Origin: Caryophanales bacterium
GTDB lineage: Bacteria; Bacillota; Bacilli; JARBTR01
Direction of reading: 5' to 3'
Assembly (NCBI GenBank): GCA_029240105.1
Contig: JARBTR010000006.1
Location: 62,001 to 126,000 of the forward strand
DNA length: 64,000 nt
In this document: in pieces, positions 19,664-28,178 of the stretch
Layout: the number at the start of each line of letters is the position of its first letter
Position numbering within the stretch: the stretch's first letter is position 1
Made by a program: the position numbers and the translations under genes
Notes under the pieces: model-generated
Told to the model about the DNA's origin: nothing
Seen by the model: the letters and a program-made list of their open reading frames with translations, nothing else
Databases searched by the model: none

Positions 19664-19838
19664 AAAAACCTTTCTTCTTTTAAGAGGAAAGGTCGTAATA
19701 AGCATTGCTTAATCCTTTCTCTCATCGTTCGAAGTATTTTACTTCGCTCAAATTAGCACCTTGTAATCACCTTTCGGTTTCTTACCGGTTGCTGGGCTTC
19801 GCAGGGCTTGTCCCTCCACCTCTCTTGATAAGAGCTAT
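19664..19838 (-). ncRNA. SAM-I riboswitch (S-box) of metK
   Basis: On the minus strand the conserved S-box core is seen in order: CTCTTATCAAGAG (19822-19834), AGGTGGAGGGA, GCCCTGCGAAGCCC, AGCAACC, GGTGCTAATT, and then a terminator stem (ACCTTTC/GGAAAGGT) followed by T near 19664. SAM binding favours termination and lowers metK expression. The rest of the 19601-20168 gap holds the promoter, a hairpin at 20071-20119 and a short remnant-like minus-strand frame. Confidence 0.95.
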
Positions 19839-19849
19839 CATATGAACCA

Positions 19850-19878
19850 ATCATAGTAGGTTTTATTAGGAAATGCAA
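19850..19878 (-). promoter_or_regulatory. Sigma-A promoter of metK
   Basis: On the minus strand, TTGCAT (19873-19878) and TATGAT (19850-19855) are 17 bases apart, just upstream of the riboswitch. Confidence 0.65.
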
Positions 19879-20070
19879 TCCATAACAGGTAAATTTCACA
19901 TATATTTCACTTTAGATAACTAAAACTCAGCAAATCAACAAGTAAAAGCCACTTGATATATTTAACGCTTCTTTACTGGAATCCAGATTTCGTAAATGCA
20001 TCTTCTGAATCTTGGTTTTCAGTTACATACACCTCAAGCTCATAGTTAACTTGATAATTACAAAAAGCTA

Positions 20071-20119
20071 AAAAGGACCTGAACTAAAATGACATGTTAC
20101 TCTAAAGTAACAGTCCTTT
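20071..20119 (-). terminator. Possible terminator downstream of the HAD-like gene
   Basis: AAAGGAC and GTCCTTT arms enclose a second small stem (TGTTACT/AGTAACA), with a T run on the minus-strand 3' side. It is 50 bp beyond the gene stop. Confidence 0.45.
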
Positions 20120-20168
20120 AACTGTCAACTTCAGGAGGACAAATCAAGATGTTCAAATCCTTCACATT

Positions 20169-21035
20169 TTATTTCAATGCATCATAACGCTTTAAGAAGT
20201 CAATTGCTTGCTGTTTCCGGAAAACCTCACGGACTGCGTATGCAGTTCCAAATTCATTATTGCTACGTGTAATCCAATCGGCAACATTTTTTACTGCCAT
20301 GGATGCGTTTGCTGTAGCGATTCCAATTCCAGCTAATTCCACAATTTCAGCATCTGTTTCATCACAACCAAAAACCACAGCCTCAGCAATGTCGATACCT
20401 AAATGCTCACATAAATAATTCAATCCGTTTTTTACATTGACTCCCTCAGGCAATATCGTTACTTTTCCATCTTCATCAATTTGCATGTCGATATTCTCAA
20501 ATATTGCTTTCAAAGCCGCAATTGCATCTGTTCGATCTTCTATATTCTCAAAGTACACATCTATTTGTTGGGGTGCGATCGGTACTACAAGTAAATGTTC
20601 AACCAAGGATTCTACATACTGTTGTGTGTAGAAGGTGTAATCATTTGCTGCCCAACGAATTTTTGAATTCATACGATTTGGAAAGCGTATGGAGTTTGCA
20701 TAAGTTTGTTCATCATGAATGATTCGAACATGACAATCCATACTCTCCAGTAAACGTACAATATCAATTGTGGTTGACTCGGATATCCTCTTAACAAAAA
20801 TTGGCCGAGTTAAAGCTTCAGCTATAAAACCACCTTGGTTGGAAATTATATGTGGTTTGAAGGTGAAATTCTTTCCGATTTTAAGAGCATGTTGATAACT
20901 CCTTGATGTATAAAATACGACTTCTACTCCTTTATTTGCAGCGTCTTGTACAGCAGCCCTGGTGATTTTATGTAGCCTACCTCTCGTATTCAATAAACAA
21001 CCATCCATGTGAATCACAAGCAGTCGATAAATCAC
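20169..21035 (-). CDS. Cof-like HAD-IIB protein with altered catalytic residues
   Basis: About 288 residues with HAD-IIB layout and cap. The first motif reads VIHMDGCLL: the nucleophilic aspartate of DxDGT is histidine and the threonine is cysteine. The last motif reads FGCDETDAE where GDxxND is normal. Bacilli have related Cof-like paralogues with a changed nucleophile, so this is probably a non-catalytic or altered family member rather than a damaged gene. The start is the GTG at 21035, ten bases after AAAGG; an upstream GTG at 21044 is too close to that site. Confidence 0.75.
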   Translation of the reverse strand: MIYRLLVIHMDGCLLNTRGRLHKITRAAVQDAANKGVEVVFYTSRSYQHALKIGKNFTFKPHIISNQGGFIAEALTRPIFVKRISESTTIDIVRLLESMDCHVRIIHDEQTYANSIRFPNRMNSKIRWAANDYTFYTQQYVESLVEHLLVVPIAPQQIDVYFENIEDRTDAIAALKAIFENIDMQIDEDGKVTILPEGVNVKNGLNYLCEHLGIDIAEAVVFGCDETDAEIVELAGIGIATANASMAVKNVADWITRSNNEFGTAYAVREVFRKQQAIDFLKRYDALK

Positions 21036-21090
21036 TTTTGCCACAGCCTTTCAATAAAAAACCTTTACTTCTTTCTTATGTATTTAAGAC

Positions 21091-21118
21091 AAAAAAAATA
21101 ACCCGAGAACGAGTTATT
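21091..21118 (-). terminator. Terminator of the yheA-like gene
   Basis: On the minus strand AATAACTCG pairs with CGGGTTATT across a 4-base loop, followed by eight T. Confidence 0.85.
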
Positions 21119-21165
21119 CTAGGCTACTTTCTGTTATAAAAATTGTATTTTGTTTTAAAAGTAAA

Positions 21166-21513
21166 TTATTGATTTCCTCCATAGATTTCCTCTAATGGTT
21201 TCATAATAATTCTGGTTACATCATTGATTACTACTGAAAAACGTTGTTCTGCTTCCATTAATTTTACAATGTTCGGATTTTGTTGAGCCATTGTCAGTGT
21301 CAATTGTGCTGCTTCCATTTCTTCAGTAGGAATTTCCTGCCCCATCATTTGCATCGTTTGGAATTTCATTTGCAATTCACGAAAATTGTTAAATAACTGC
21401 TTAGTGGTTGGATCTGTATTAACAGCATCAAAAGCACTCTTTAACGCTGCATAATCACCACTTTCACGAATTGATTTCTCCAAACTATAAGCTAAATCAT
21501 AAAGATTTGTCAT
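21166..21513 (-). CDS. yheA: YheA/YmcA-YlbF family protein (UPF0342)
   Basis: With the ATG at 21513, nine bases after GGAGGG, the product has 115 residues. It is helical, with LYDLAYSLEKSIRES at the start and LMEAEQRFSVVINDVTRIIMKPLEEIYG near the end (hallmarks read in shorter blocks: LMEAEQR and IIMKPLEE). These match B. subtilis YheA. Relatives YlbF and YmcA form the Y-complex with YaaT, but YheA itself has no firm role. Confidence 0.83.
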   Translation of the reverse strand: MTNLYDLAYSLEKSIRESGDYAALKSAFDAVNTDPTTKQLFNNFRELQMKFQTMQMMGQEIPTEEMEAAQLTLTMAQQNPNIVKLMEAEQRFSVVINDVTRIIMKPLEEIYGGNQ

Positions 21514-21643
21514 ACTGCTGTTCCCTCCATATTTTCCTAAATTATTTTTGGCGCTCAAGATGCATAAATCATTATTATAAAAAAAGTACGAATTAAATCT
21601 GAACCTGTTTTTCATACTTTACATGTATATTTTTTATAGAATA

Positions 21644-21690
21644 AAAAATAACAAGCGATCCCTGTAAAATGAAATCACTTGATTATTTTT
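21644..21690 (-). terminator. Terminator after the small winged-helix gene
   Basis: On the minus strand AAAAATAATCAAGTGAT pairs with the later GATCGCTTGTTATTTTT, allowing one bulge, followed by T. Confidence 0.65.
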
Positions 21691-21701
21691 AGGTTGTATT
21701 T

Positions 21702-21875
21702 TTATTCTGTTACTGAATAAAAGCAGCGTTTTGGTGAATGAATACGTCCTTCTTTTACTAGAATCTTAATTGCTTTGTCAACTTCCTTGCGATCCAAGCC
21801 AGTTAATTCTGCTATTTTTCCACCACCTAACGGTTCACCAGCTGCCTTCATTGCGTCGAAAACTTTTTCTGTCAT
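21702..21875 (-). CDS. Small winged-helix protein, 57 aa
   Basis: An ATG eight bases after TGGAGG opens a 57-codon frame. The sequence reads as a compact winged helix: MTEKVFDAMKAAG, GKIAELTGLDRKEVDKAI as the recognition segment, then LVKEGRIHSPKRCFY. Such stand-alone mini-regulators are common in Firmicutes but uncharacterised. It has its own terminator. Confidence 0.75.
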   Translation of the reverse strand: MTEKVFDAMKAAGEPLGGGKIAELTGLDRKEVDKAIKILVKEGRIHSPKRCFYSVTE

Positions 21876-21951
21876 TTTATATTCCTCCAGTTGAAATGAT
21901 ATTTTAAAGATATCATCTTAACTTTTCCATTTCAAGAAACGCAAGAAAAAA

Positions 21952-21971
21952 GAGCAGCAAAATCTGCTACT
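21952..21971 (-). terminator. Terminator overlapping the end of yugI
   Basis: On the minus strand GAGTAGCA pairs with TGCTGCTC and is followed by six T. The upstream arm overlaps the last codons of yugI. Confidence 0.8.
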
Positions 21972-22347
21972 CCTTTGACCTTTCAATCCATTCTGCAAGT
22001 TTCTCGCGGAGCGGCGCAAAACCGCTATTAGTTTCAACCGGCAATGCTTTAGGCAATTGGTGATCATTATTTCGAGGAACTCGACGACTCATTTCACGGG
22101 TTGTTGGATCATCATTTCTCATTGTCAATGCTATTTTTCCATCTACTGGATCAATTGAAATGACACGAACTTTAACCACATCACCTATTTTCACAAAGTC
22201 TGTTATTTCCTTTACAAATCCATTTGTAATTTCAGATATGTGAACCAGACCCTGTGTATCATCATCTAAGGAGATGAAAACACCATACCGCTGAAGGCCG
22301 GTTACGGTACCTTCAACAATTTGCCCACACTCATAAATGTTGCCCAT
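21967..22347 (-). CDS. yugI: S1 RNA-binding domain protein YugI (general stress protein 13 type)
   Basis: The 126-residue product has one S1 domain (residues about 6-74, GTVTGLQRYGVFISL and GLVHISEI) and a basic, unstructured C-terminus ending in LREKLAEWIERSKE. It matches YugI/GSP13, which associates with ribosomes. The ATG at 22347 has AAGGAAGG upstream; an earlier start adds six residues. Confidence 0.83.
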   Translation of the reverse strand: MGNIYECGQIVEGTVTGLQRYGVFISLDDDTQGLVHISEITNGFVKEITDFVKIGDVVKVRVISIDPVDGKIALTMRNDDPTTREMSRRVPRNNDHQLPKALPVETNSGFAPLREKLAEWIERSKE

Positions 22348-22641
22348 AACTACCTTCCTTATCAATTTTCAGAGAACTATATGTACGCCTTTAATCATAA
22401 ACCATTTCTATTAAAAAATCCAAGAAGGTTTTTTAAAAAAAGTAGATACTAGATTCGCTTTTACGTCTTCATTTTGTTTCTGAATAACGTTATAAATCTG
22501 AAACATTACAAATCAAAGTCCTTAATATGAAATTATTTTACCGTTTTTATGTAAAAATCAGTTTATAAACCAAATCACACATAAATTAAAATTGCAATAG
22601 TTTCCCATTAAATTTTGTTGGAAAAATTTTCGCTTGTTCTC
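22348..22641. other. Intergenic region upstream of nrdD
   Basis: About 290 bp of AT-rich DNA between the divergent yugI and nrdD promoters. No gene, repeat or clear RNA structure was seen before the nrdD promoter at 22642. Confidence 0.5.
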
Positions 22642-22670
22642 TTGAATATGCAACTAAATCTAGGTATAAT
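22642..22670 (+). promoter_or_regulatory. Promoter of nrdD
   Basis: TTGAAT (22642-22647) and TATAAT (22665-22670) are 17 bases apart. One NrdR-like box lies between and over these elements and a second lies downstream. Confidence 0.65.
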
Positions 22671-22698
22671 CTGTTTCCAATGACACTGTATTTAGTGT
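22651..22698. promoter_or_regulatory. Two NrdR boxes at the nrdD promoter
   Basis: Box 2 (22683-22698, ACACTGTATTTAGTGT) matches 14 of 16 positions of the NrdR consensus. Box 1 (22651-22666) keeps the core CTA-x-AT-x-TAG. Their starts are 32 bp apart, the usual spacing of paired NrdR boxes. NrdR is the nucleotide-sensing repressor of ribonucleotide reductase genes; its own gene is not in the window. Confidence 0.75.
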
Positions 22699-22784
22699 TT
22701 TATATACATTTTAGAGCAATTCATTTACATAACTAAAAACCGCTATTCTAGTAGGTTTTCAAATAAATAAAAGGGGATAAAGCA

Positions 22785-25130
22785 ATGGAAGCAGTACTAA
22801 CTCAAGCATTAAAAACCTATAAAATTGTTAAGAGGGATGGGCGACTGGTAGATTTTAATATTACAAAAATTTCGAATGCTATTAATAAAGCATTTACAGC
22901 TCAAAAGCAATATGTCTCAGAAGAATTTTGCTTGGATTTAGCAAAAGAGGTTTTTGAATCAGATATTTTACCATCTGAAAATGCGCCGACAGTTGAGGAA
23001 GTACAGGATGCAGTAGAGCTTCTATTACTTAAAAAGGGCTATGCACAAGTTGCAAAAGCCTATATTCATTACCGTACTGAAAGAAGCAAAATCCGTGAAA
23101 TGAATTCTAGCTTAATGAAAATATATGAAGATATTACTTTTTCATCTGCAAAAGAGAGCGACTTGAAACGTGAAAATGCGAATGTCGATGGCGACACAGC
23201 GATGGGTACGATGTTGAAATATGGATCTGAAGGTTCTAAACATTTTTCTGAAATGTTTTTATTAAAGCCCGAGCATTCTAAGGCACACAAATCTGGTGAT
23301 ATACATATTCACGATTTGGACTTTTTAACACTTACAACAACTTGTTGCCAGATTGACTTGATTAAACTCTTTAAGGATGGATACAGCACCGGGCACGGTT
23401 ACTTAAGAGAACCAAATGATATTTTGAGCTATTCTGCACTTGCTTGTATTGCTATTCAATCAAACCAAAATGACCAGCACGGTGGTCAAAGTGTACCTAA
23501 CTTTGACTATGCTATGGGTTTAGGTGTTCGTAAAACATACCGAAAAAATTATCGAAAAAACTTGAGCAAGGCCTTTACATTAATGTTTGGAGCAGATGAC
23601 GCTCGCGACCTTGTGAAAGAAGTTGGTTTAAGCGTTCTAAACGAAGGGCATGAATTACGTATCAATGATAACCAAAGCTACCGCAACACAGAAAAAGCCA
23701 TTTTTGTTGAAAAAGGTTTTGACGCTATATTGGTTGAGCGTGCTCAAGCATTCGCTTTAAAAGAGGCTTGGCATGAAACAGATAAGGCAACATTCCAAGC
23801 AATGGAAGCATTAGTTCATAACTTAAACACAATGAATTCACGCGCAGGAGCACAGACTCCATTTTCTTCTATTAACTATGGAACTGATACTTCAGAAGAA
23901 GGGCGAATGGTTGTACGTAATCTCTTGTTAGCCTTAGAAAGTGGTTTAGGGAATGGTGAAACACCTATTTTTCCTATTCACATATTCCGAGTGAAAGAAT
24001 CCATTAATTTAAACCCTGATGCACCAAACTATGATTTATTTAAATTGGCTTGTCGCGTTAGTGCAAAAAGATTATTTCCTAATTTTTCATTCCAAGATGC
24101 GCCATTCAATGCCCAATATTTAAGAGAAGGTAGACCTGAAACAGAGATCTCGTATATGGGCTGTCGAACAAGAGTAATCGGAAATACATTCGATCCAAAC
24201 AATGAAATTACTTTTGGTCGTGGCAACCTAAGTTTTACATCTATTAATCTACCTAGAATTGCAATTCAAGCACAAGGTAATAAAGAGGCATTTTTTGAAA
24301 AACTAAATAGTTTAGTAGATTTATGTGTAGATCAACTATTAGAGCGTTTCAAAATTCAAGCTTCTAAGAAAGTTAAAAATTACCCTTTCCTTATGGGGCA
24401 AAACGTTTGGCTCGGTAGTGAAAATCTGAGCTATGAAGATAGTATTGGTGAAGTTTTAAAACACGGAACCTTAACAGTTGGTTTTATCGGATTAGCTGAA
24501 GCCTTAGTCGTTTTAACTGGGAAGCATCATGGTGAGAGTGAACTTTCTCAAAAACTTGGTGTAGAAATTGTAAGCTTTATGCGTAAAAAAACAGATGAAG
24601 AATCTAAGAAGCATTTGTTAAATTTCTCTCTAATCGCTACGCCAGCTGAAGGACTATCAGGGCGTTTTGTTAAAATCGACCGTAATCTATTTGGAGAAAT
24701 CCAAGGTGTAACAGATAGAGAGTACTACACGAATAGTTTCCATGTTCCAGTTTATTACAAAATTGGCGCTTTCGATAAAATACAAATTGAGGCACCTTAT
24801 CATGCATTAACAAATGCGGGTCATATAACTTATGTTGAACTAGATGGTGATCTATCGAAAAACCTAGACGCATTTGAAAAAGTAATTCGTACTATGCATC
24901 AATCAGGCATTGGTTATGGTTCCATTAACCACCCGGTTGATCGTGATCCAGTTTGCGGATTTACAGGTGTAATCAATGATGAATGCCCTAAATGTGGCCG
25001 TCATGAAGATGGAGATATTTACTTTGAGAGAATTCGTCGAATTACTGGCTATTTAGTGGGTACACTAGATCGCTTCAACAATGCAAAGCAAGCAGAAGTA
25101 AGAAATCGTGTGAAACATGGTGTGAAATAA
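22785..25130 (+). CDS. nrdD: Anaerobic ribonucleoside-triphosphate reductase, class III
   Basis: The 781-residue protein has an N-terminal ATP-cone (IVKRDGRLVDFNITKI), the catalytic body with HIHDLDF and TTTCCQ, and a C-terminal glycyl-radical segment RITGYLVG with the radical glycine at about 755. A Cys motif CGFTG/CPKCG precedes it; one position of the usual four-cysteine zinc site is not cysteine, which also occurs in related Firmicute proteins. It reduces NTPs to dNTPs without oxygen after activation by NrdG. AAAGGGG precedes the ATG. Confidence 0.95.
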   Translation: MEAVLTQALKTYKIVKRDGRLVDFNITKISNAINKAFTAQKQYVSEEFCLDLAKEVFESDILPSENAPTVEEVQDAVELLLLKKGYAQVAKAYIHYRTERSKIREMNSSLMKIYEDITFSSAKESDLKRENANVDGDTAMGTMLKYGSEGSKHFSEMFLLKPEHSKAHKSGDIHIHDLDFLTLTTTCCQIDLIKLFKDGYSTGHGYLREPNDILSYSALACIAIQSNQNDQHGGQSVPNFDYAMGLGVRKTYRKNYRKNLSKAFTLMFGADDARDLVKEVGLSVLNEGHELRINDNQSYRNTEKAIFVEKGFDAILVERAQAFALKEAWHETDKATFQAMEALVHNLNTMNSRAGAQTPFSSINYGTDTSEEGRMVVRNLLLALESGLGNGETPIFPIHIFRVKESINLNPDAPNYDLFKLACRVSAKRLFPNFSFQDAPFNAQYLREGRPETEISYMGCRTRVIGNTFDPNNEITFGRGNLSFTSINLPRIAIQAQGNKEAFFEKLNSLVDLCVDQLLERFKIQASKKVKNYPFLMGQNVWLGSENLSYEDSIGEVLKHGTLTVGFIGLAEALVVLTGKHHGESELSQKLGVEIVSFMRKKTDEESKKHLLNFSLIATPAEGLSGRFVKIDRNLFGEIQGVTDREYYTNSFHVPVYYKIGAFDKIQIEAPYHALTNAGHITYVELDGDLSKNLDAFEKVIRTMHQSGIGYGSINHPVDRDPVCGFTGVINDECPKCGRHEDGDIYFERIRRITGYLVGTLDRFNNAKQAEVRNRVKHGVK

Positions 25131-25140
25131 TAATTTTTTT

Positions 25141-25173
25141 AAAAAAGTGACTAGTTAATTCTAGTCACTTTTT
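25141..25173 (+). terminator. Intrinsic terminator between nrdD and nrdG
   Basis: AAAAAGTGACTAG pairs with CTAGTCACTTTTT. It lies inside the nrdD-nrdG interval, so nrdG is expressed by readthrough or from its own weak promoter. Confidence 0.85.
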
Positions 25174-25204
25174 CATCAGTTACCGAAATGAAAGAGGTTT
25201 TTAT

Positions 25205-25699
25205 ATGCAACTTCGTATCTCTGGCATTATTGAAGAATCAGTTGTTGATGGTCCGGGCATCCGCTTTGTAGTTTTTACACAGGGCTGCTTTCATAAATGT
25301 ATTCAATGCCACAACCAAGCTACGCATGATCCCGAAGGTGGTCGATTAATAGAGATTGAAGAATTACTTCAAATGATTAAAAAGAACCCTCTTTTGGATG
25401 GTGTTACATTCTCAGGTGGAGAGCCGCTTCTGCACACCGAAGCACTCACATTACTAGCCAAAGAGTGTCATCAACTTGGATTAAACGTCATTTCATACAC
25501 TGGGTTCATTTGGGAAGATTTAATGAAAAACAAGAAGCATTTTGCTGATTATTTAAGTCAAGTGGATGTTTTGATTGATGGACCTTTCAAAATTGAATTG
25601 AAGTCACTTAACTTAAGCTTTAGAGGTTCCTCAAATCAACGGATTATTGATGTTCAAAAGAGCTTAAAATCTGATGATTTAGTGTTATTAGACTGGTAA
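25205..25699 (+). CDS. nrdG: Anaerobic ribonucleotide reductase activating protein
   Basis: The 164-residue radical SAM protein has the 4Fe-4S motif CX3CX2C at C28, C32 and C35 (GCFHKCIQCHN) and the SAM-binding FSGGEPLL near residue 78. Length is standard for NrdG. It generates the glycyl radical on NrdD. It is 74 bp downstream of nrdD with a terminator between. Confidence 0.95.
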   Translation: MQLRISGIIEESVVDGPGIRFVVFTQGCFHKCIQCHNQATHDPEGGRLIEIEELLQMIKKNPLLDGVTFSGGEPLLHTEALTLLAKECHQLGLNVISYTGFIWEDLMKNKKHFADYLSQVDVLIDGPFKIELKSLNLSFRGSSNQRIIDVQKSLKSDDLVLLDW

Positions 25700-25707
25700 A
25701 TATAATA

Positions 25708-25763
25708 AAAGGGCGTTCAATTGCAATTAATTCATCAAGAATAATTGTAACCGAATGCCCTTT
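25708..25763 (+). terminator. Terminator-like inverted repeat after nrdG
   Basis: AAAGGGCGTTC (25708-25718) pairs with GAATGCCCTTT (25753-25763) across a long loop that holds a second weak stem. The poly-T tract is short. Confidence 0.55.
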
Positions 25764-25856
25764 ATTACTTTAAAATTAGCTCTGTTAAAGTTTGTTGTTG
25801 ATAATTTTTATTTTTTATCAACATTTATATAATTTGTTGGAAATTAGAGAAATTGA

Positions 25857-25939
25857 GCGGTATTCCCGTGGTAAGAAACGTATACGTTTCTGGTCTGAAT
25901 GAGACTACAGGCTCACAGCCCTACCACAGGAATTTCCGC
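25857..25939. repeat. 83-bp structured inverted-repeat element
   Basis: Outer arms GCGGTATTCCCGTGGTA and TACCACAGGAATTTCCGC pair with one bulge, and a perfect palindrome AAACGTATACGTTT (25876-25889) lies inside. It is richer in GC than its flanks and sits alone in the 314-bp gap between nrdG and the ppiB-like gene. It resembles a small intergenic repeat (MITE-like); copies elsewhere could not be checked. Confidence 0.5.
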
Positions 25940-26013
25940 CATTTTATCAATTAACATGTCATTGCTTTTTGATTAACATTAAACATTAACAGAACTTTAA
26001 AATTTAAAATTAC

Positions 26014-26601
26014 CTATTTCAAAACCTTAATTTCAACAATTTTGATTTCTTCTACTGGTCGATCTTGAGAACCAACTTTAGTTGCTGCAATAGCATCCAC
26101 AACATCCATACCATCAACTACCTGTCCAAATACGGTATGTCGATGGTCAAGATGGGCTGTACCACCAACTTCAAGGTATTTTGCGATAGCTTCTTCCGGA
26201 TATCCAGCACCCTCAAATTGGCTACGAGTTGCTGGAGCATCTGATTTATGTACAATGAAAAATTGACTTCCATTCGTATTTGGCCCAGCATTCGCCATCG
26301 AAAGCGCTCCACGAAAATGGAATAAATCCGAGGCAAATTCATCTTCAAATTTAGAACCCCAAATACTCGTTCCACCCATTCCTGTTCCTTGAGGGTCTCC
26401 ACCTTGAATCATAAAGTCCTTGATTACACGGTGAAAAACAACTCCATTATAATATCCGCTTTCAGCGTGTCCTATAAAGTTTTCTACTGTTTTTGGTGCT
26501 TGCTCTGGGAACATTTTAATTTTTATAGCACCCTTTGTTGTAACCATTTCAACTAATCTTTCATTTTCTTGTACTTCAGTAAACTGTGGTAAAGTAGTCA
26601 T
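26014..26601 (-). CDS. ppiB: Cytoplasmic cyclophilin-type peptidyl-prolyl isomerase
   Basis: About 195 residues with no signal peptide. Cyclophilin motifs are [42 protein letters not shown] and [15 protein letters not shown] (read in these blocks). It catalyses cis-trans isomerisation of prolyl bonds. The ATG follows TTGAGG. It lies 28 bp downstream of a lipoprotein paralogue on the same strand. Confidence 0.92.
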   Translation of the reverse strand: MTTLPQFTEVQENERLVEMVTTKGAIKIKMFPEQAPKTVENFIGHAESGYYNGVVFHRVIKDFMIQGGDPQGTGMGGTSIWGSKFEDEFASDLFHFRGALSMANAGPNTNGSQFFIVHKSDAPATRSQFEGAGYPEEAIAKYLEVGGTAHLDHRHTVFGQVVDGMDVVDAIAATKVGSQDRPVEEIKIVEIKVLK

Positions 26602-26629
26602 TTTTATATCCTCAATTCAGTGCAGTGTT

Positions 26630-27376
26630 TTATTTTAAAATATTGATTTTTTCAATCTTTATATCTTTTACAGGTTTATCGTTAGAAACTTCTACTGCTG
26701 CAATTTTATCAACAATATCCATACCTTCTGTAACTTGTCCAAATACTGTATGTTTTTGGTCCAACCATGGTGTTCCGCCAACTTCTGCGTACTTTGCAGC
26801 AGCATTTTTTGGCCATCCACCTTGGCTTAAAGCATCTTCCGTGTATTTAGCAGCTGCTGTTGCTTCTTTACTCATTTGAACAATAAAGAATTGACTACCA
26901 TTTGTATTTGCACCTGAGTTTGCCATTGAAAGCGCCCCGCGGAAGTTGAATAAATCCATTGAAAACTCATCTTCAAAAGGTGCGTTCCAGATAGATTCAC
27001 CACCTGTTCCAGTACCATTAGGGTCACCACCTTGAATCATAAAGTCTTTTATGACACGATGGAAAATAAGCCCGTTGTAATATCCTTTTTCTGCATGTGT
27101 GATAAAGTTTTCAACTGCTTTTGGGGCTCTATCTGGGAATAACATGATTTTAATATTTCCCATTGTTGTAACCATTTCAACTTCTCTTTCAGTACCTGTT
27201 AAGCCTTCTCCGAATTGTAACAAATCAACTTTTTCTGGAACTTTCGTTTGTTCAGTCTGACTTTTATTTTCAGAACCTGATTTTTTTTCGGTAGTTTTTG
27301 TTTCCTCTTTTTTTCCACAAGCTGCAAGTCCAATAATTGCAACTAGCATTACTGTGATGACTAATAGTTTTTTCAT
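26630..27376 (-). CDS. Lipoprotein cyclophilin-type peptidyl-prolyl isomerase
   Basis: The product starts with a lipoprotein signal ([20 protein letters not shown], Cys20), then a Lys/Glu/Ser-rich linker and a cyclophilin domain from about residue 60 ([17 protein letters not shown]). It should act on the outer face of the membrane, like PrsA-type foldases but of another fold. The ATG at 27376 is spaced five bases from GGAGG; earlier starts overlap the site. It forms a tandem pair with the cytoplasmic paralogue. Confidence 0.9.
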   Translation of the reverse strand: MKKLLVITVMLVAIIGLAACGKKEETKTTEKKSGSENKSQTEQTKVPEKVDLLQFGEGLTGTEREVEMVTTMGNIKIMLFPDRAPKAVENFITHAEKGYYNGLIFHRVIKDFMIQGGDPNGTGTGGESIWNAPFEDEFSMDLFNFRGALSMANSGANTNGSQFFIVQMSKEATAAAKYTEDALSQGGWPKNAAAKYAEVGGTPWLDQKHTVFGQVTEGMDIVDKIAAVEVSNDKPVKDIKIEKINILK

Positions 27377-27416
27377 CATATCCTCCATAGCAATTGGCCA
27401 TCTGGCCATTTTTTCA

Positions 27417-28178
27417 TTAAACCTGTTTCAGTATATCAAAAACATCTTGAATTTTCATCTCTTGTTCTGAGGCATATACTTTTAAAAACTTTTGAGCATC
27501 TTTAGAGTTCCGAATGAGATCCTCTATTGATTCACCCTTAAGTAGTTGACCATCATTTAGAATACCGATGTTGTCTCCTAAACGAATCGCTTCCTCTAAA
27601 TCATGCGTAACGACAATCAATGTAAAACAAAGATGCTTTCTTAAAGTATGAACCAAATCATGCATTTCTTTCTTTTTGTGGCGATCCAGATTACTAAAAG
27701 CCTCATCAAGTAGTAGGACATTAGGTTCTACCATCAATCCACGAGCAATAGCTATACGTTGTTTTTGTCCAGATGAGAGAGAACTTGGATACCGTGCTTC
27801 AAACCCCTGCATCCCCACAAAATCTAATAATTGAATAGCTTTTTCGTGAATTTTTGCTTTTTTCATTCCTCTCATTCGAGGAGCAAATGTTAGATTTTCA
27901 TAAACTGTCATATGGGGGAACAAAGAATCTTCTGGAGATACAAGTACACTATCCCTTTTTTCCATTGGAAGTTCATTCATCCTTTGCAAACCAAAAAAAA
28001 TGTTTCCTGAAGTAGGCGTGAATTCTCCTGTAATCATTTTGAGAATACTGGTTTTGCCACTTCCACTTTCTCCAAGAATCGAAAAACTATCACCTGAGGA
28101 AATAGTTAGGTTTAAATCTTTTATAATTTGTTTCCCATTCAATACAAGATTTAGAGTTTCTAGTTTTACACTTTCCAT
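27417..28178 (-). CDS. ABC transporter ATPase of a YnjBCD-like system
   Basis: The 253-residue ATPase has Walker [10 protein letters not shown] near residue 36, signature [14 protein letters not shown] near 134 and Walker [13 protein letters not shown] near 154. It belongs to the iron/thiamine/polyamine-type subfamily and is equivalent by context to E. coli YnjD. Its start overlaps the end of the upstream permease gene and follows AAAGGGG. It energises the two permeases upstream. The substrate is unknown. Confidence 0.83.
   Translation of the reverse strand: MESVKLETLNLVLNGKQIIKDLNLTISSGDSFSILGESGSGKTSILKMITGEFTPTSGNIFFGLQRMNELPMEKRDSVLVSPEDSLFPHMTVYENLTFAPRMRGMKKAKIHEKAIQLLDFVGMQGFEARYPSSLSSGQKQRIAIARGLMVEPNVLLLDEAFSNLDRHKKKEMHDLVHTLRKHLCFTLIVVTHDLEEAIRLGDNIGILNDGQLLKGESIEDLIRNSKDAQKFLKVYASEQEMKIQDVFDILKQV

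Noticed and set aside
20133..20190. 12-codon ATG frame after AGGAGG before the HAD-like stop
   Set aside because: Too short to judge, and it overlaps the end of the opposing gene; likely chance.
24029..24226. 65-codon minus-strand frame inside nrdD
   Set aside because: Shadow of nrdD with no start signal.
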